Part shown: positions 43,419 through 54,629 of the stretch, piece by piece | Numbering within the stretch: the stretch's first letter is position 1 | How the letters are laid out: each line of letters starts with the position of its first letter | Source: Microplitis mediator | Lineage: Eukaryota; Arthropoda; Insecta; Hymenoptera; Braconidae | DNA: 64,000 nt | Assembly (NCBI RefSeq): GCF_029852145.1 | Contig: NC_079977.1 | Span: forward strand, 9,639,140 to 9,703,139 | Direction of reading: 5' to 3' | Notes under the pieces: model-generated | Told to the model about the DNA's origin: nothing | Database searches by the model: none | What the model saw: the letters and a program-made list of their open reading frames with translations, nothing else | Translations under genes and position numbers: made by a program

Positions 43419-44411
43419 ATGTCAGTTTTAAGTTCAATTGATAATAGTTCATCACAAACATCACGTATTGAAACTCAGTTGCCTTCTATACATAATAATC
43501 AATGCTTGTTGCGCCAATATCGAGAAATGACAATAGAAACACAAAAAATACACAAAGCTAAATTAGCGAAACTGAAAATTGAAGTCTCACAATTGAATAA
43601 TTCAAATATTGAAGAATACTTAAATAAAATCAAAATGGACGGTCGTTCTAGTAATGAATTGTCGAATAGCTATGTAAATGCAATCTATTCTACAGTCAAA
43701 TTATTGAATCCATCTCTTACGAAAACAGCAAGTGAAATGAAATATTTACGTCGTAACCGACGAGTTTCTGTTGAAGAATATTTAGACACTATTTTAGGAG
43801 TTAAACAGTTAATAGAAAGGACCAAACAATACACTGATTCGTTTATAAATATTGACGAAAGAAAAATAGAATCGCGACGTAAAATCGATACGATCATAGC
43901 TATAACAGTAACTATTTTGACGAATCTACGTACAACTGAATTGTTACAATTAGAAATTAAGCATCTTTATCAAATTGCTCAGAAAAAACCGATCACTTTA
44001 AAATTGTCTTACAATAAAGAGCAAAGAATTGATATATTATTAACAGAGACAATATCGAGTAGTATATATAAAAATATTATTAATATGGTCTTGAGCCGTG
44101 AAATATGGTGTGACAATAGTTTTAATAACTCTAGTCAGATTAAACAGTCATGCATCAAACTTATTTCTTGCAAAAATGATACTATTAATAAAACGTTTTC
44201 GGAATTTTACGTACAAATTAATAATACAAAACCAAAATTGACTTTGGGGTTAAAAACGATTCGTTCCTGTAACTCAACTCGATTGCTACAACAAAATGAT
44301 GTTTCACGCTCACATGTGATCGATGAATCTATTTTCGACTTGAGTGTAAATGAATTTATAAAATTGAACAAATACAGTATCTTGAATGGTATTCATAATT
44401 CAAATTTATAG
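43419..44411 (+). CDS. VLF-1/integrase-like tyrosine recombinase, probably nudivirus-derived
   Basis: Intact single-exon ORF of 330 codons. I take ATG 43419 (MSVLSSIDNSSSQ) as the start; the frame is open eight codons further back but only from a TTG. The N-terminal 120 residues are polar and helical. Residues near 160-180 read TILTNLRTTELLQLEIKHL, the box I of tyrosine recombinases with the first catalytic Arg. About 20 residues later comes LKLSYNKEQRIDILL, the usual place of the beta-hairpin Lys. Near residue 285, GLKTIRSCNSTRLLQ looks like a divergent box II Arg, as in virus VLF-1 proteins. NKYSILNG near the C-terminus offers a nucleophile Tyr. Length fits baculovirus/nudivirus VLF-1 and integrase proteins. 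Family members cut and rejoin DNA; in bracovirus-carrying wasps such proteins act in viral DNA processing. VLF-1 and integrase cannot be told apart here. Crypton- or DIRS-type recombinases are alternatives, but no transposon ends flank it. Confidence 0.6.
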   Translation: MSVLSSIDNSSSQTSRIETQLPSIHNNQCLLRQYREMTIETQKIHKAKLAKLKIEVSQLNNSNIEEYLNKIKMDGRSSNELSNSYVNAIYSTVKLLNPSLTKTASEMKYLRRNRRVSVEEYLDTILGVKQLIERTKQYTDSFINIDERKIESRRKIDTIIAITVTILTNLRTTELLQLEIKHLYQIAQKKPITLKLSYNKEQRIDILLTETISSSIYKNIINMVLSREIWCDNSFNNSSQIKQSCIKLISCKNDTINKTFSEFYVQINNTKPKLTLGLKTIRSCNSTRLLQQNDVSRSHVIDESIFDLSVNEFIKLNKYSILNGIHNSNL

Positions 44412-47400
44412 ACTTTACGTGTCAAGAAAACAGTATTTACCATCTAAACGCTCTGTAGGCAAATACCTGATATATCACCTTCAAGTAAAATGATCAAAAA
44501 TTATAAAATTTGATTGCAATTTCTAATCGTTCTTGATGTCATGAAGTAAAATTTTTCGAATTTTTTTCATAACAATGGAATAATTTTTCATATCTGGACA
44601 TTATGTTGTAGAACAATATTCTGAAACAAATTTGAAAAAAATTCACAGTGGATATTAAATCTGAGTTTACTCCATTTCTCTGAGTTCTGGGAGAAACTCA
44701 TCCAAAATTGGAATAAATATCAAGACCGTTGTCAGTGGTGTAGCATGAATTTTATATCCATCCACATTCATTCTAATTTGAAGTTTTAACTTTGACTTCA
44801 ATCAATACCTGAGAGAAATAACTTTTTGTTGCACAATCACTTTCTATGGTTCGTTAACAATAAAGTAAGGTAAATGTCCCAATACCGGAACAAGACCCAA
44901 TACCGGAACGATTTGATAATCATTATATTATATTTTAACTCGTAAGCGATGAAATTTAAAAAATCTTTCTTTATTTAAAACGTTGGTCTTTTAGTAATAA
45001 AATAGGATATAAAATAGATTTTAGGATATATCCAATATATGGAAAAATATATTCAAAAAGGCCATTCGGCAGCCGAAATGGAAGGTAGATTTTCCAATTA
45101 ATCTATGTAAAAAGTTTCATACATACATACTTTGCGATCCATGTTAGTGTATAGTCATGATATGAAATTAGGCTAGTTTTCTAAGAGTGAGAGTAAAATA
45201 AGACAACGTATATTTTTGATAGAGAACTTCAGATAGTTGATTTGACAAAACATTATATCGGTAATGTACCAAACTAACCTTCACGTAAACAAAGTATAGA
45301 AATTTTAATTAGTAACAGATCAAAATTGTAATTACTATTACGATGGCAAGATCAGTTATAATTATAGGACGTGCAGGTACGATTGAAACATCATAAATAA
45401 TAAAAAAAATACTTTCAAAATATAAAATAGCTGTGAAATTTACAGGTTATGGTGAATCCGAATTATTTCCGAACTTAACTGAGACTGACAGTTCGAATCA
45501 ACGTTCCACCTGAAACAACAATAATGTCCTCGACGACGTACGAATCTCATCGTCGAGAATGCTAATAACTTGATATAAGCCAGCGTACTTGGGAATGTTC
45601 TGTTAATCGTAACCGTCATTATTTCTAAACATTTATTTTATTTAGATTTAACGTAATAGTTAGTACAGTAATTATCAATTTCTAGTTTTCTGTAGGAATA
45701 AGAGTCAGCGAATAAATCTTTCATTTTGGTGTCTGCTGCATGTTCGTAAATCGACTGCAACTCCACTTTCGATTATAGTTGAATACTGTCGATTTAATTT
45801 TCCCTTTAAAATTCACAATACTCGATATTTACTTAAGAAAATAGCAAGTCAAACTTATAAATTTATTTTTTCAAAAAGCAATTATCCAAAAACTTAATGT
45901 ACTCAACGCTGAACTATGTCAACTATTCAATAAAACGATACACATTATGTGGCTGAAATACAGCTAACCCATAAGTATTGTACGCAGCCTTTCAGCGACT
46001 GATTCCGTAAGTCCCGACTAACTGATTCTTACAACAGTACAATCCCAATGAAATCCTAGTCTACAATAAACTATTTGTTTCAAAACAATTACAACTATTA
46101 TACTGCAACTATTATAGAACCCGTAACTAATAATATTCAATACATGGAGTTTCATCATATATTTTAGCATGTGCTATTAATTATTCCATTTATATCCATT
46201 TATCAATCTATTATGATAAAACAGATTGTACAGCACAGCTTGTAATAATAATTTCTAAAGCAGTATCTTCAAGTTAATGACGATTTTACTTTTTGGATCA
46301 CGTATTGTTGCCGATATTATAATGTTACTGTCTTTCTTCGAAAGTATACTTAATTCACGGTTAGTTGCAATTCACAACTATCTAGAAGAATTTTAGCGCT
46401 CCATAATTAACCAGTTATCTGCCTCTCGACTTTTCCAGTCAATACGATAAGCTAATTTAATTGATACAACTAATCCAGTCATTTTAATCGACTCGGTATT
46501 AACTCCGTTAGTTTTCGGAAACTATCTATTCTTCTGACTTACGAGTATAGCAATGTATTTAAATTATAGTTTTAATAACTAATGATTGGTGTGATTGTAC
46601 CAATCAATGTTTAAGGTTGAAATTAATATTGTGTGTTGAAAGTATTGTTTAATTACAAGTTTTAGGTTTGTTAAATATTTGAACCAGTCTAATAATGGTC
46701 GTACCTATAAATACTCAGATTAGTCAATAACTTAAAAATAATACTCAATTTATTTTGCCTACCATTAGTACTGTCAAGTATTGAAAATATTGGCATATTT
46801 ACATAAATAATATATAATCTTCGGAAAGGACAAATGCATTTCCAACTAGAATTTGTAGTTCTCGGAAGTATTGTCGCAGTTACAATCTTACTTAGTGTGC
46901 ATTGGCTTAAGATGCGGCAAATGATTAGTAGTATTACTTTGCTTAGAACTACTTCTCTGACCAGCCTCAGGCATTGTAAGAGGATCTTACTTCAATTAAT
47001 AGTACCTCTTGAAGATGTACCAACGCATTGACTTGCAGTATCAGGGGTGATCACCAAGTGCTGATAGTACAGTGATCAGTGACTCAAAAAGAAATTTTGA
47101 TGGTGAGACACTTAGGTCGTTGAGCGCTTTAAGTTTGTTTAGGTAGAATAGTCAGCCACATTGTGGAAGTTGACAGCTCGACTTCGAGGATGCGCAAATA
47201 GGATTGTCACAACAATAATCCTATCTGGTGTGAAATTGCGTGGAATATTGCAGAACAAAACTAACTTGTGTGAGACTACTGTATTTAACAGAATAGAAGA
47301 CTGCAGATGATTTTGGCGCAGTAAATGGTAGTATTCGGAGGCACGCGATGAATGGATTCCTGAGATCACATATAAGCACTGAGTGGTCAGTAATCCCGAA

Positions 47401-48128
47401 AATCGTCACTCTTAAGGGAGATTGTACCCCAGATAAGGATCAACTACACTAAGGTGGGTACCTTGGCGTGGAAATATCGGACTATACTTGCTCTGGTATC
47501 AGAATGACTTAGAGAATTGCGAAACATCGTAAGTACGATTTGCGCCGGTTGGCGGTGATTCTCGAAAACTTAAGGCCTACTTAGGACTGCGAAAAGAGAC
47601 TGAGTAATCGACGGAACTGCGAAAAGTCACACCTTGTGACAGTAACAGTATTGATAATGCGACTGTACAACCTTTGGGTACGAGCATTATCTATACGTTA
47701 GACTACCAGAGTTAAATATTATAATGCATTGATAGCTCTCACGTAGTGAGCGAAGGATATCTTTGCATGAGCTTATGGTGGCCTTTATTTGAGGGATGGA
47801 TACCATAAATATTGGTGTTGTCTCTCCATATGTAGAGAAGGATGCTACTCTAGAAAAACAGTGGTCCTCGTTATGAAGAATGGATGCTATTTAGAATAGT
47901 GGCTCACATAAGTGAGAAGGACAGCACCAAAGCAGGAATGTTTCTTATTTGATAAAATAGATATTACCTGCTTAAGGGCACTCGATCTAACGAGCGAGGA
48001 AAAGAGAGAGATAGAAAGAGACAGACATTAAAATGAACACTTGCATGTACACAACCACTCACACGTCATTACGACAACCAAAAAAAAATATACATATATA
48101 AAATAGACTTAGGTGATGGTCATCGGGC
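44412..48128. other. Long AT-rich region without recognised repeats
   Basis: No transposon ends, RNA genes or long ORFs identified. Short ORFs (for example 46834-47031, with a hydrophobic N-terminal stretch) have no supporting features. An AATAAA near 44860 might serve as a polyadenylation signal for the recombinase, but it is far (about 450 bases). CCCAATACCGGAAC is repeated in tandem at 44878-44910. Confidence 0.4.
45343..45513 (+). CDS. Possible two-exon mini-ORF (33 residues)
   Basis: ATG at 45343 opens MARSVIIIGRAG. A GT donor at 45377 and an AG acceptor ending at 45445 define a 69-base AT-rich intron with in-frame stops. Splicing keeps the frame through YGESELFPNLTETD and ends at TGA 45511-45513. 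Intron size and signals fit insect introns. The product is very short, has no known family and may be only the first part of something decayed. The prediction rests on splice signals alone. Confidence 0.2.
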
Positions 48129-49007
48129 ATGATAGACCAGGGCCGAAGCCTTCAAAAATGGTAAAAAGTGAAAAAAAATAATAGTAGGATGAAACCCATT
48201 ATAGAAGGAGGAAAATATGATAAAAATGAAAGGAAAAATAAATTACGGGCGATCCGAGTTCAGGAAGTAGGAGAGGGTGTTTTTAAGGGTAAAAAATGGT
48301 TTATTTCGATTTCCGGCAAAACTACAAGTCCTATGGAAAAAAGTTTAATGGCAAAGTTGTAGGTAAAAAAGATCTACATCTTTTGTATTTACAATTTTTT
48401 CACATAACCTCAAAATTTAGGTGAAATATTCAAATAACCAAGTTTTTTATTTTTTGTTTTTATCTTTTTCAAAAAAATTTTTTTTTCTACGAAATGTGGT
48501 TAGAACTTACCTTATTATGTTCCAAATACACTGTAATTTATTTGATTTAAAATATTCATTTTTTCGTCTTATTTTAACTTAATATCAAAAAAGCACCCTA
48601 ATTTTCAATCGAAAATTTTCGCGTCAAAATATCAGCTTTTTTCAAATAGTCGGGGGGCTTTTTGTTCGTTAAAATCTCTACTTTCTGATGGAGTAAAAAA
48701 AATTCATTTCTATAGTAAATGTTCTCAGAAAATGCAAAAAAATGGAAAAAATTCGAATTCGAAATTTTTTTTTTAATCACTGTGTACAATTTCATCAATA
48801 AAATATGATTGCTGAAATTTTTTACAGTTAAAAAGTTTATTTATCAAATTCAAATTACATTCATGACATAGAAAATCACATAAAATATAAATATACATGT
48901 AAATCGTACTATTGAATTTAGATACTTAATTCTGATTACGTTGTTCATTATAATTTTTTTAAAATCATTAATTTTGTTATTTATAAATACCTTATCTGAA
49001 ATTCTAA

Positions 49008-49416
49008 TCAGTTATTCATTAGTTTTTGTCTCTTTGAAGGCATTTCTTCATTGTTAGATTCGACCAACCTTTCCAACTCTAGTTGATCGTCGAAATCTTT
49101 AAGACCATCACCTTCTTCGTCTCCAATGTTATTTCCAGTCTGCATTGGTTCCTCGTCCACAATTTCCTCTGAATCATTCACTTCCTCGTAGGTTATTTAT
49201 TCCATATTGGAGCAATTTTCAGAACCATGACAATTAGTGCATAAATTTGTGCATTTTAAACCATGTTTCACGGCAGCCACATTTGAAACTGTTACATCCA
49301 GTTTGACAGTTGCAGGAAATAGTTTTGAGCAATACTTCCGGAACTAAATCCTTTTCTGTAAATTTGGGCATAATGCCGCGTTGATGTTGCTTCCAGCCCC
49401 AATCTGTTGCTGTCAA
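49008..49416 (-). pseudogene. C-terminal Cys-rich domain of a transposon-encoded protein
   Basis: Reads PEVLLKTISCNCQTGCNSFK then CGCRETW. A one-base shift is needed to continue as KCTNLCTNCHGSENCSN. Together these form a chain of Cys pairs of the kind seen at the end of several insect transposon proteins. An acidic tail (EEVNDSEEIVDEEP) runs to the stop near 49008, ending in a basic SKRQKLMNN. The frameshift and a stop after NME show decay. The role is unknown; zinc binding is inferred from the Cys spacing. Confidence 0.55.
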
Positions 49417-49609
49417 TTTGTTACCCAGTAGTAAGGCCCAGACCCTCCTAGGTCCGTCCCTACTTCTCTATGAAATCCATTACAAGGGGCTAAAATTTAC
49501 CGTAGGTCACTCAGGATTATGAATTATCTCAAAACAGCAATAAATAGGCATCTACAAATATGATTTAAAGAAGATTCTACAACTTTTTCAAAATATTGTA
49601 AATGTCTTA

Positions 49610-50195
49610 CAGTCGAAGCTCCCTAAAGTTGCTCTCTTCGTACAGGACCATTCCCTAAAGTTGCTATTCCCCCTTCTCCCTACTCTGCATTCTCGCTAGG
49701 ATAATTGATTCCCCTATGCGTATTTCGATGGGTCACACAACCAGAACAAATAGTGTGATACATATACGTTGAGGCTAACCTCAAATCGTGATTTTTTAAA
49801 TTATTTTCAATATTTTAATATTAATAAATAAATAAAATGGAAAATACACAGAGTTTATAAAATAATCACTAATTTGAAACATTGACTGAACTATTATTTG
49901 CCGACCGGAAATTTGAAAAAAGAAACTAATAAAATTTATTACATCTTGAAAATACTTTTGTTCATTAATTATAAGTTGCTTGGATAGTTTTATTAATGAT
50001 AAGAAAATTGTATTTCTAGGTAAACTATTTCGCATAACAGAGTATGTATATAATCAACTATAGAAGTTCAAATCGCGTGCCAGAATCTTGAATTCTGATT
50101 CGTTTAGTGAAAAAAAGAGTGGGAGAAAATCCGAGCAACTTTAGAGAGCATGTCCTGTCAACTTTCGGGAGGGCAACTTTAGAGAGCTTCGACTG
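49610..50195. mobile_element. 586-bp pogo/Tigger-like MITE
   Basis: Ends CAGTCGAAGCTCCCTAAAG and, inward from the right, CAGTCGAAGCTCTCTAAAG. TA flanks both sides (49608-49609, 50196-50197). CAGTCGAA... ends with TA duplication are typical of pogo-related elements. A second internal CCCTAAAGTTGCT repeat follows each end. No ORF of its own. Confidence 0.7.
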
Positions 50196-51062
50196 TATTA
50201 AATATTAACTTTATTAACTTATTTGTTTGTTAATTATAATAGTATATTTCGATTTACAATTTTTTCGTTTATCAATGTAACATAAAATCTTACGTTTTTT
50301 GAGTAATCAAAGTGTAAATTTTAATAAATAGCTCAAAATTGTACATAATGAAAAAAATTGTTGTATGAGAGAAATTGTGAACGAGGAAGAACCGTCAGTA
50401 AAGCACCCCTAGCGCTTTCGCGCTTGATGTGTGCAAAAATTTCGAATTCGAGTTTTTTTCAATTTTTTGCATTTTCTGAGAACATTTACTATAGTAATGT
50501 ATATTTTTTTACACCATCGGAAAGTAGAAATTTTAACGAACAGAAAGCTCCCTGACTTTTTGAAAAAAGCTGATATTTTGACGCGAGGATTTTCGATTGA
50601 AAATGAGGGTGCTTTTTTGATATTAAGTTATAATAAGGCGAAAAAATAAATATTTTAAATCAAATAAATTACAGTGTATTTGGGACATAATAAGGTAAGT
50701 TTTCACTAAATTTCGTAGATAAAAAAAAATTTTTGAAAAAGATAAAAATAAAAAACTTAGTTATTTCAATTTTTCACCTAAATTTTGAGGTTAAGTGAAG
50801 AAATTGTGAATACAAAAGATGTAGATCTTTTTATTATCTACAACTTTGCCATTTAGCTTTTTCAAATAGGACTTGTAGTTTTGCCGGAAATCGAAATAAA
50901 CCATTTGTGACCCTTAAAAACTCTCCCCCTCCCACCTCCCGAACTTGGACCGCCCGTTATTTATTTTTCTTTTCATTTTCATCATATTCCCCTCCTTTTT
51001 TAATGAGTTCCATCCTACTGTTATTTTTTTTGGTTTCAAAAATTATCGACCCTGGTCTATGA

Positions 51063-51731
51063 TGAGAATAGTCATTCGGAAAGTTAATGAGTCGAATAAG
51101 CTTGAAGCTTGACTATAGGAATGCGTTTGTAGGGTTACTGTGTGATTGCATGCTACTTAATAATTTCATCTTACTAATATTTGATTGAATTATGATATTT
51201 TAGGACAACCCGGTGTGTTGACGAGAAGCAGGGCTATCAAGAGTGATAGCAGTCAACCCCTTCAACTGCGAGGACGCGGAAGACCATCAGGAAGGCCGAC
51301 TGTAAGAAGCGACCACATTGCCCCGGACACCTAGGCTGCTGGACAGCCTCGCTGTGACCTCAAAGCCACCCCCATCACGTGACACCTTAGTTACTCCCAC
51401 AGGTCAAGGGACCCAAGGGCCTCAAAGGTAGAGGCAGAGAGTACTATTGTACTAGACAGTTGAACGGTCATACGTCGAGTAGATATATATATATACCTAC
51501 TTACTTACGTTGAACATTGTCGGGTTTAAGCTTGTATAATAAATACTTATTTGATTTAAACTTTGCGTTAGTTATTTCTTACATATATGTAAATAAAAAC
51601 ATTGAATTGAAAAAATTCAGGCTTACCAATTAGCAAAAAAACAGCTGTACTAGGACGGTAATGCACAAGGGCCCCTGGTAAAATAAATGTACGTATAATG
51701 TATATAGATATGTCACCATCCATGTTAATTT

Positions 51732-51767
<36 letters not shown>

Positions 51768-52286
51768 TAGTTATACAGCCTTTTTGATTCTTCTACTAAT
51801 TGTAATTGAACGACACCGAGTTACCTAACCATTTGCAATAGGAGACCTACAAATCTTCCAAAGAATTAAAAAAAAAAAATTTGATTTAATTACTGGATTT
51901 TTTCGCAAGTTATCATGTATACGGGATTCGTACATGACGGACAGGAAATTTTTTTAACTATTTTGATGTTTTCTTCATTTTTATTAAATTAAATAAATTT
52001 TTGAAAAATATGGAATTAATTTCTATTAAATTATCTTCAAAATAGTATGCAACATATCTTAGTTCCGTGAACTAACAAAGGTATAATAATTGAAATAGTT
52101 GCCGAAGTGAGGCGGATAAAATCTTTCGATCGTAAAGCACACTCTGATGCTTTGCATCATGAGTCGTGCATAAACATAGATGCTATTCGACACCTACCTG
52201 TGAGCAGGCATTTATTGTTTCCAAATTTTACGAAATATTCTCCAACAGCTTTTTCAATCTAATTTTCTGCTTTACAGTTATATATA
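51063..52286. other. Mixed region with an LTR-like 3' end
   Basis: 51219-51585 begins TGTTGACGAGAAGC, is GC-richer than its surroundings, has an AATAAA near 51538 and ends in TTTCTTACA, the layout of a short LTR. No target duplication was found. 51738-51762 is an (AT)n run. The rest is AT-rich with nothing recognised. Confidence 0.35.
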
Positions 52287-53136
52287 TTAAACTGATTCAA
52301 AAAAATCGACTAATTTTTTTTTCTTCATTATATCGAATTGTAGGAAATTTGACGCTCTATAAAAAAGTTTTTTTATAATTTTTCGATATTTTTATTTCTT
52401 CAAAAGTTATTCAAACTTAAAGTTAGATTGACGATAAATTTGTACATTTTTTAAATTTTTTGACGCAACCATCAACTTTATCGGAAAATTTTACAGGACA
52501 TTTTTTGTAGAGCATTTTATTTCCTGCAACTTATCTCGGAGAAAATTATCGATATTTCTCACAAGTCGTATGGTATTTGTAATTAACTGGAAATTTTCTT
52601 AAATAATCTAAATTTTGTTGCTTAAAATTAACTATATTAAATTTTCAGTTAATTGCAAATAACTTGCGACTTGTGAGAAATATCAAAAATTTTCTGTAAG
52701 ATTAGTTGTAGAAGATAAAAGGCTCTACAAAAAACGTCCTGTAAAATTTTTCGATAAAGTTGATGGTTGCGTCAAAAAATTTAAAAAATGTAGAAATTTA
52801 TCGTCAATCTAACTTTAACTTTGAATAACTTTTGAAGAAATAAAAATATCGAAAAATCATTAGAGGTCTTTTTTGTAGAGCGTCAAATTTCCCATAAGAA
52901 TGTGTCTTAAACATTTATAAGTATTGGTCCCACCGAGAGCTACAAAATTCCAAAGCTTAAAGAATAAATTTTCTTATGTTATTTAAATGGAAAATAGAAA
53001 ATTGCGATGCGGCAGTTGTTAATATCAATATTAAGAGCTCAAACTTCCACTTTTTTTTTTTTTTTTGTCATTTCCAACAATATTTTCGATATAATGAAGA
53101 AAAAAAAATTTAATCGATTTTTTTGAATCAGTCTAA
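52287..53136. repeat. 850-bp foldback element (TTARACTGATTC termini)
   Basis: The left end TTAAACTGATTCAAAAAAAT and right end (inward) TTAGACTGATTCAAAAAAAT open arms that pair over most of their length. Shared blocks include GACGCAACCATCAACTTTAT, TTCTCACAAGTCG and GACGCTCTA. The centre is near 52610; the right arm carries an extra segment at about 52900-53060. TA-rich flanks make the target duplication undecidable. Confidence 0.65.
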
Positions 53137-54013
53137 TATATATATATAAAAATGATAAAGTTTGAGTTTTGGGTTTACAGTCTTGGTGTTTTGAGTATGT
53201 GGACAAGTCAGTGTTACCGTGGAGCGGGACTTGAATTAGACACCCGGTATCATCTGATAATAGAACCTAGTTTTATCCCTCTGAGACTTCTTGATCGATT
53301 GCAGAGGTCTAGCTGAGATACTAGCGCTCCAGTAAATACGGAATTTGACGGATGTAGAGTGGGACCAGTTTTAAATTTTGGTTTGTCAGGCCTCAACAGT
53401 AATTGTGGGACCGTTGCTGTTGTGAAAGCCGTTTGGTCATTTTTAATTGTTTAATCTGACAGGCCTAAGAGGACAAGCCATGACCACTTGTACTGCTTAG
53501 GAAGTCATAGGTCACTTAGTTTATAAGTTTTATGATCCCAGCTGAAATCTGTTCCGGGAGAGCAACTACCAAGGATATCCATACTCAGAATTAGATTTAG
53601 TGAGTACGTTTGGTGAGGCATGAGCCTCCAGTTACTGATGTAGTAGAGATTGAATTTGATTTATGAATTAAGAATATAGAGGTCAGTTATGGGTAACGAT
53701 AAGATTGAGTTTAGGGTTTTAAATTTCAGGAATTGAGAGAATGAAGTCGAAGGGAGACCTTCGAAGAGTACGGGCTTGAGCATTCGACTCTAGTCGCTCG
53801 AAGAGAGTAGACGTGCTCAGTAATGGCGCTACAGTCCATGGCATTGCACAAGGCTACAGGTTAAGATTAGTGTTACAGAAGTATTATTTAAAACAGTGTA
53901 AGACGTTACTTGATATTTTTTTCAACAGTAATTAGGTATGAACTAATTATTATAATTGTTAATAAGTAATCGAGTTCGAGTCAAAGTCTTGAGGTATTAG
54001 ACTACTGTTTTAA
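53137..54013. other. Sequence of more balanced composition, no recognised gene
   Basis: Less AT-rich than its surroundings, with short words such as CTGAGATACTAGCGCTCC and TGTGAAAGCCG. No long ORF in any frame and no repeat partner seen in the window; probably old retroelement debris. Confidence 0.35.
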
Positions 54014-54149
54014 TTAACCCTTCGTAGGTCGCATAATGAGCGCGGTGTCCTCTTTTTTGCTTTTTTTTTCTCGAAATGAAGATCATTAATAATTTTGAAA
54101 AAAATTAAGTGCATTCTTTTAACCTTTCTGAAAATTGTGACGTTATTAA

Positions 54150-54581
54150 AGCGGCTGAGGCAGCCGTTCGGCACGCGCGAGGCTCGGGCGATCACCGAAG
54201 TTAAGTAACATCGAGCATGGCCACTACTTGTCTGGGTGACCGTTTAGCCACATGTCGGGTTCGAACGAAGGTCTCTGACCGTTAGGCGCGGGATGAAGAT
54301 CCAGTGATCGGTAAAATGGGAATTTTATCGATCACTGGAGCTTCACCCAAACCGAAACTGTACTGGCTAGGTTTTCTTTGTGGTTTTCCTATGCCACTAC
54401 ACCTCCATTGCACAAGGGAGGTTGTGGGGCATCACCGTAACGATGCAGTACAGTATAAGCATAAGTCGGGCCACAGCCGCACAATGAAAGGCAGAAAGAA
54501 AAGTAAAGCAGTTGTGATATAAAGGCAAAAAGTGTAAAAGGCTGTTACTACGGCTACATACTAGAAAACAATTAAAATTAA
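54150..54581 (+). mobile_element. 5S rRNA-derived SINE (SINE3 type) with 19-bp target duplication
   Basis: The head carries a 5S rRNA internal promoter: A-box region GATCACCGAAGTTAAGTAAC, then CATCGAGCATGGCC, and C-box CTACTTGTCTGGGTGACCG. The first third of 5S is replaced by unrelated sequence, so it is not a 5S gene. The body follows, including a strong hairpin at 54300-54340 (CCAGTGATCG paired with CGATCACTGG), and ends near 54581 in an AAAATTAAAA tail. AAAATTGTGACGTTATTAA occurs at 54131-54149 and again at 54582-54600, a 19-bp target duplication from LINE-mediated insertion. Confidence 0.85.
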
Positions 54582-54629
54582 AAAATTGTGACGTTATTAA
54601 TAAGCATAAAAATATATACAATTAATTAA

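Larger units (their letters stand above)
48129..51062 (-). mobile_element. DNA transposon with inverted repeats of about 650 bp and a Cys-rich coding remnant
   Basis: The ends match as ATAGACCAGGG read inward from both sides. The arms share TAGTAGGATGRAAC, a GATCCGAGTTC..GG block, ATTTCGATTTCCGGCAAAAC and GTCAAAATATCAGC. The centre contains the coding remnant at 49008-49416 and a later pogo-like MITE at 49610-50195. Superfamily not assigned: the enzyme core is missing. Confidence 0.65.

Noticed and set aside
46834..47031. 65-residue ORF with a hydrophobic N-terminal segment
   Set aside because: A possible signal or membrane segment, but there is no promoter, splice or similarity support in an AT-rich region; length is within chance.
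54155..54270. 5S rRNA gene
   Set aside because: Only the internal promoter part matches 5S; the first third is unrelated and the unit has a SINE body and a target duplication.
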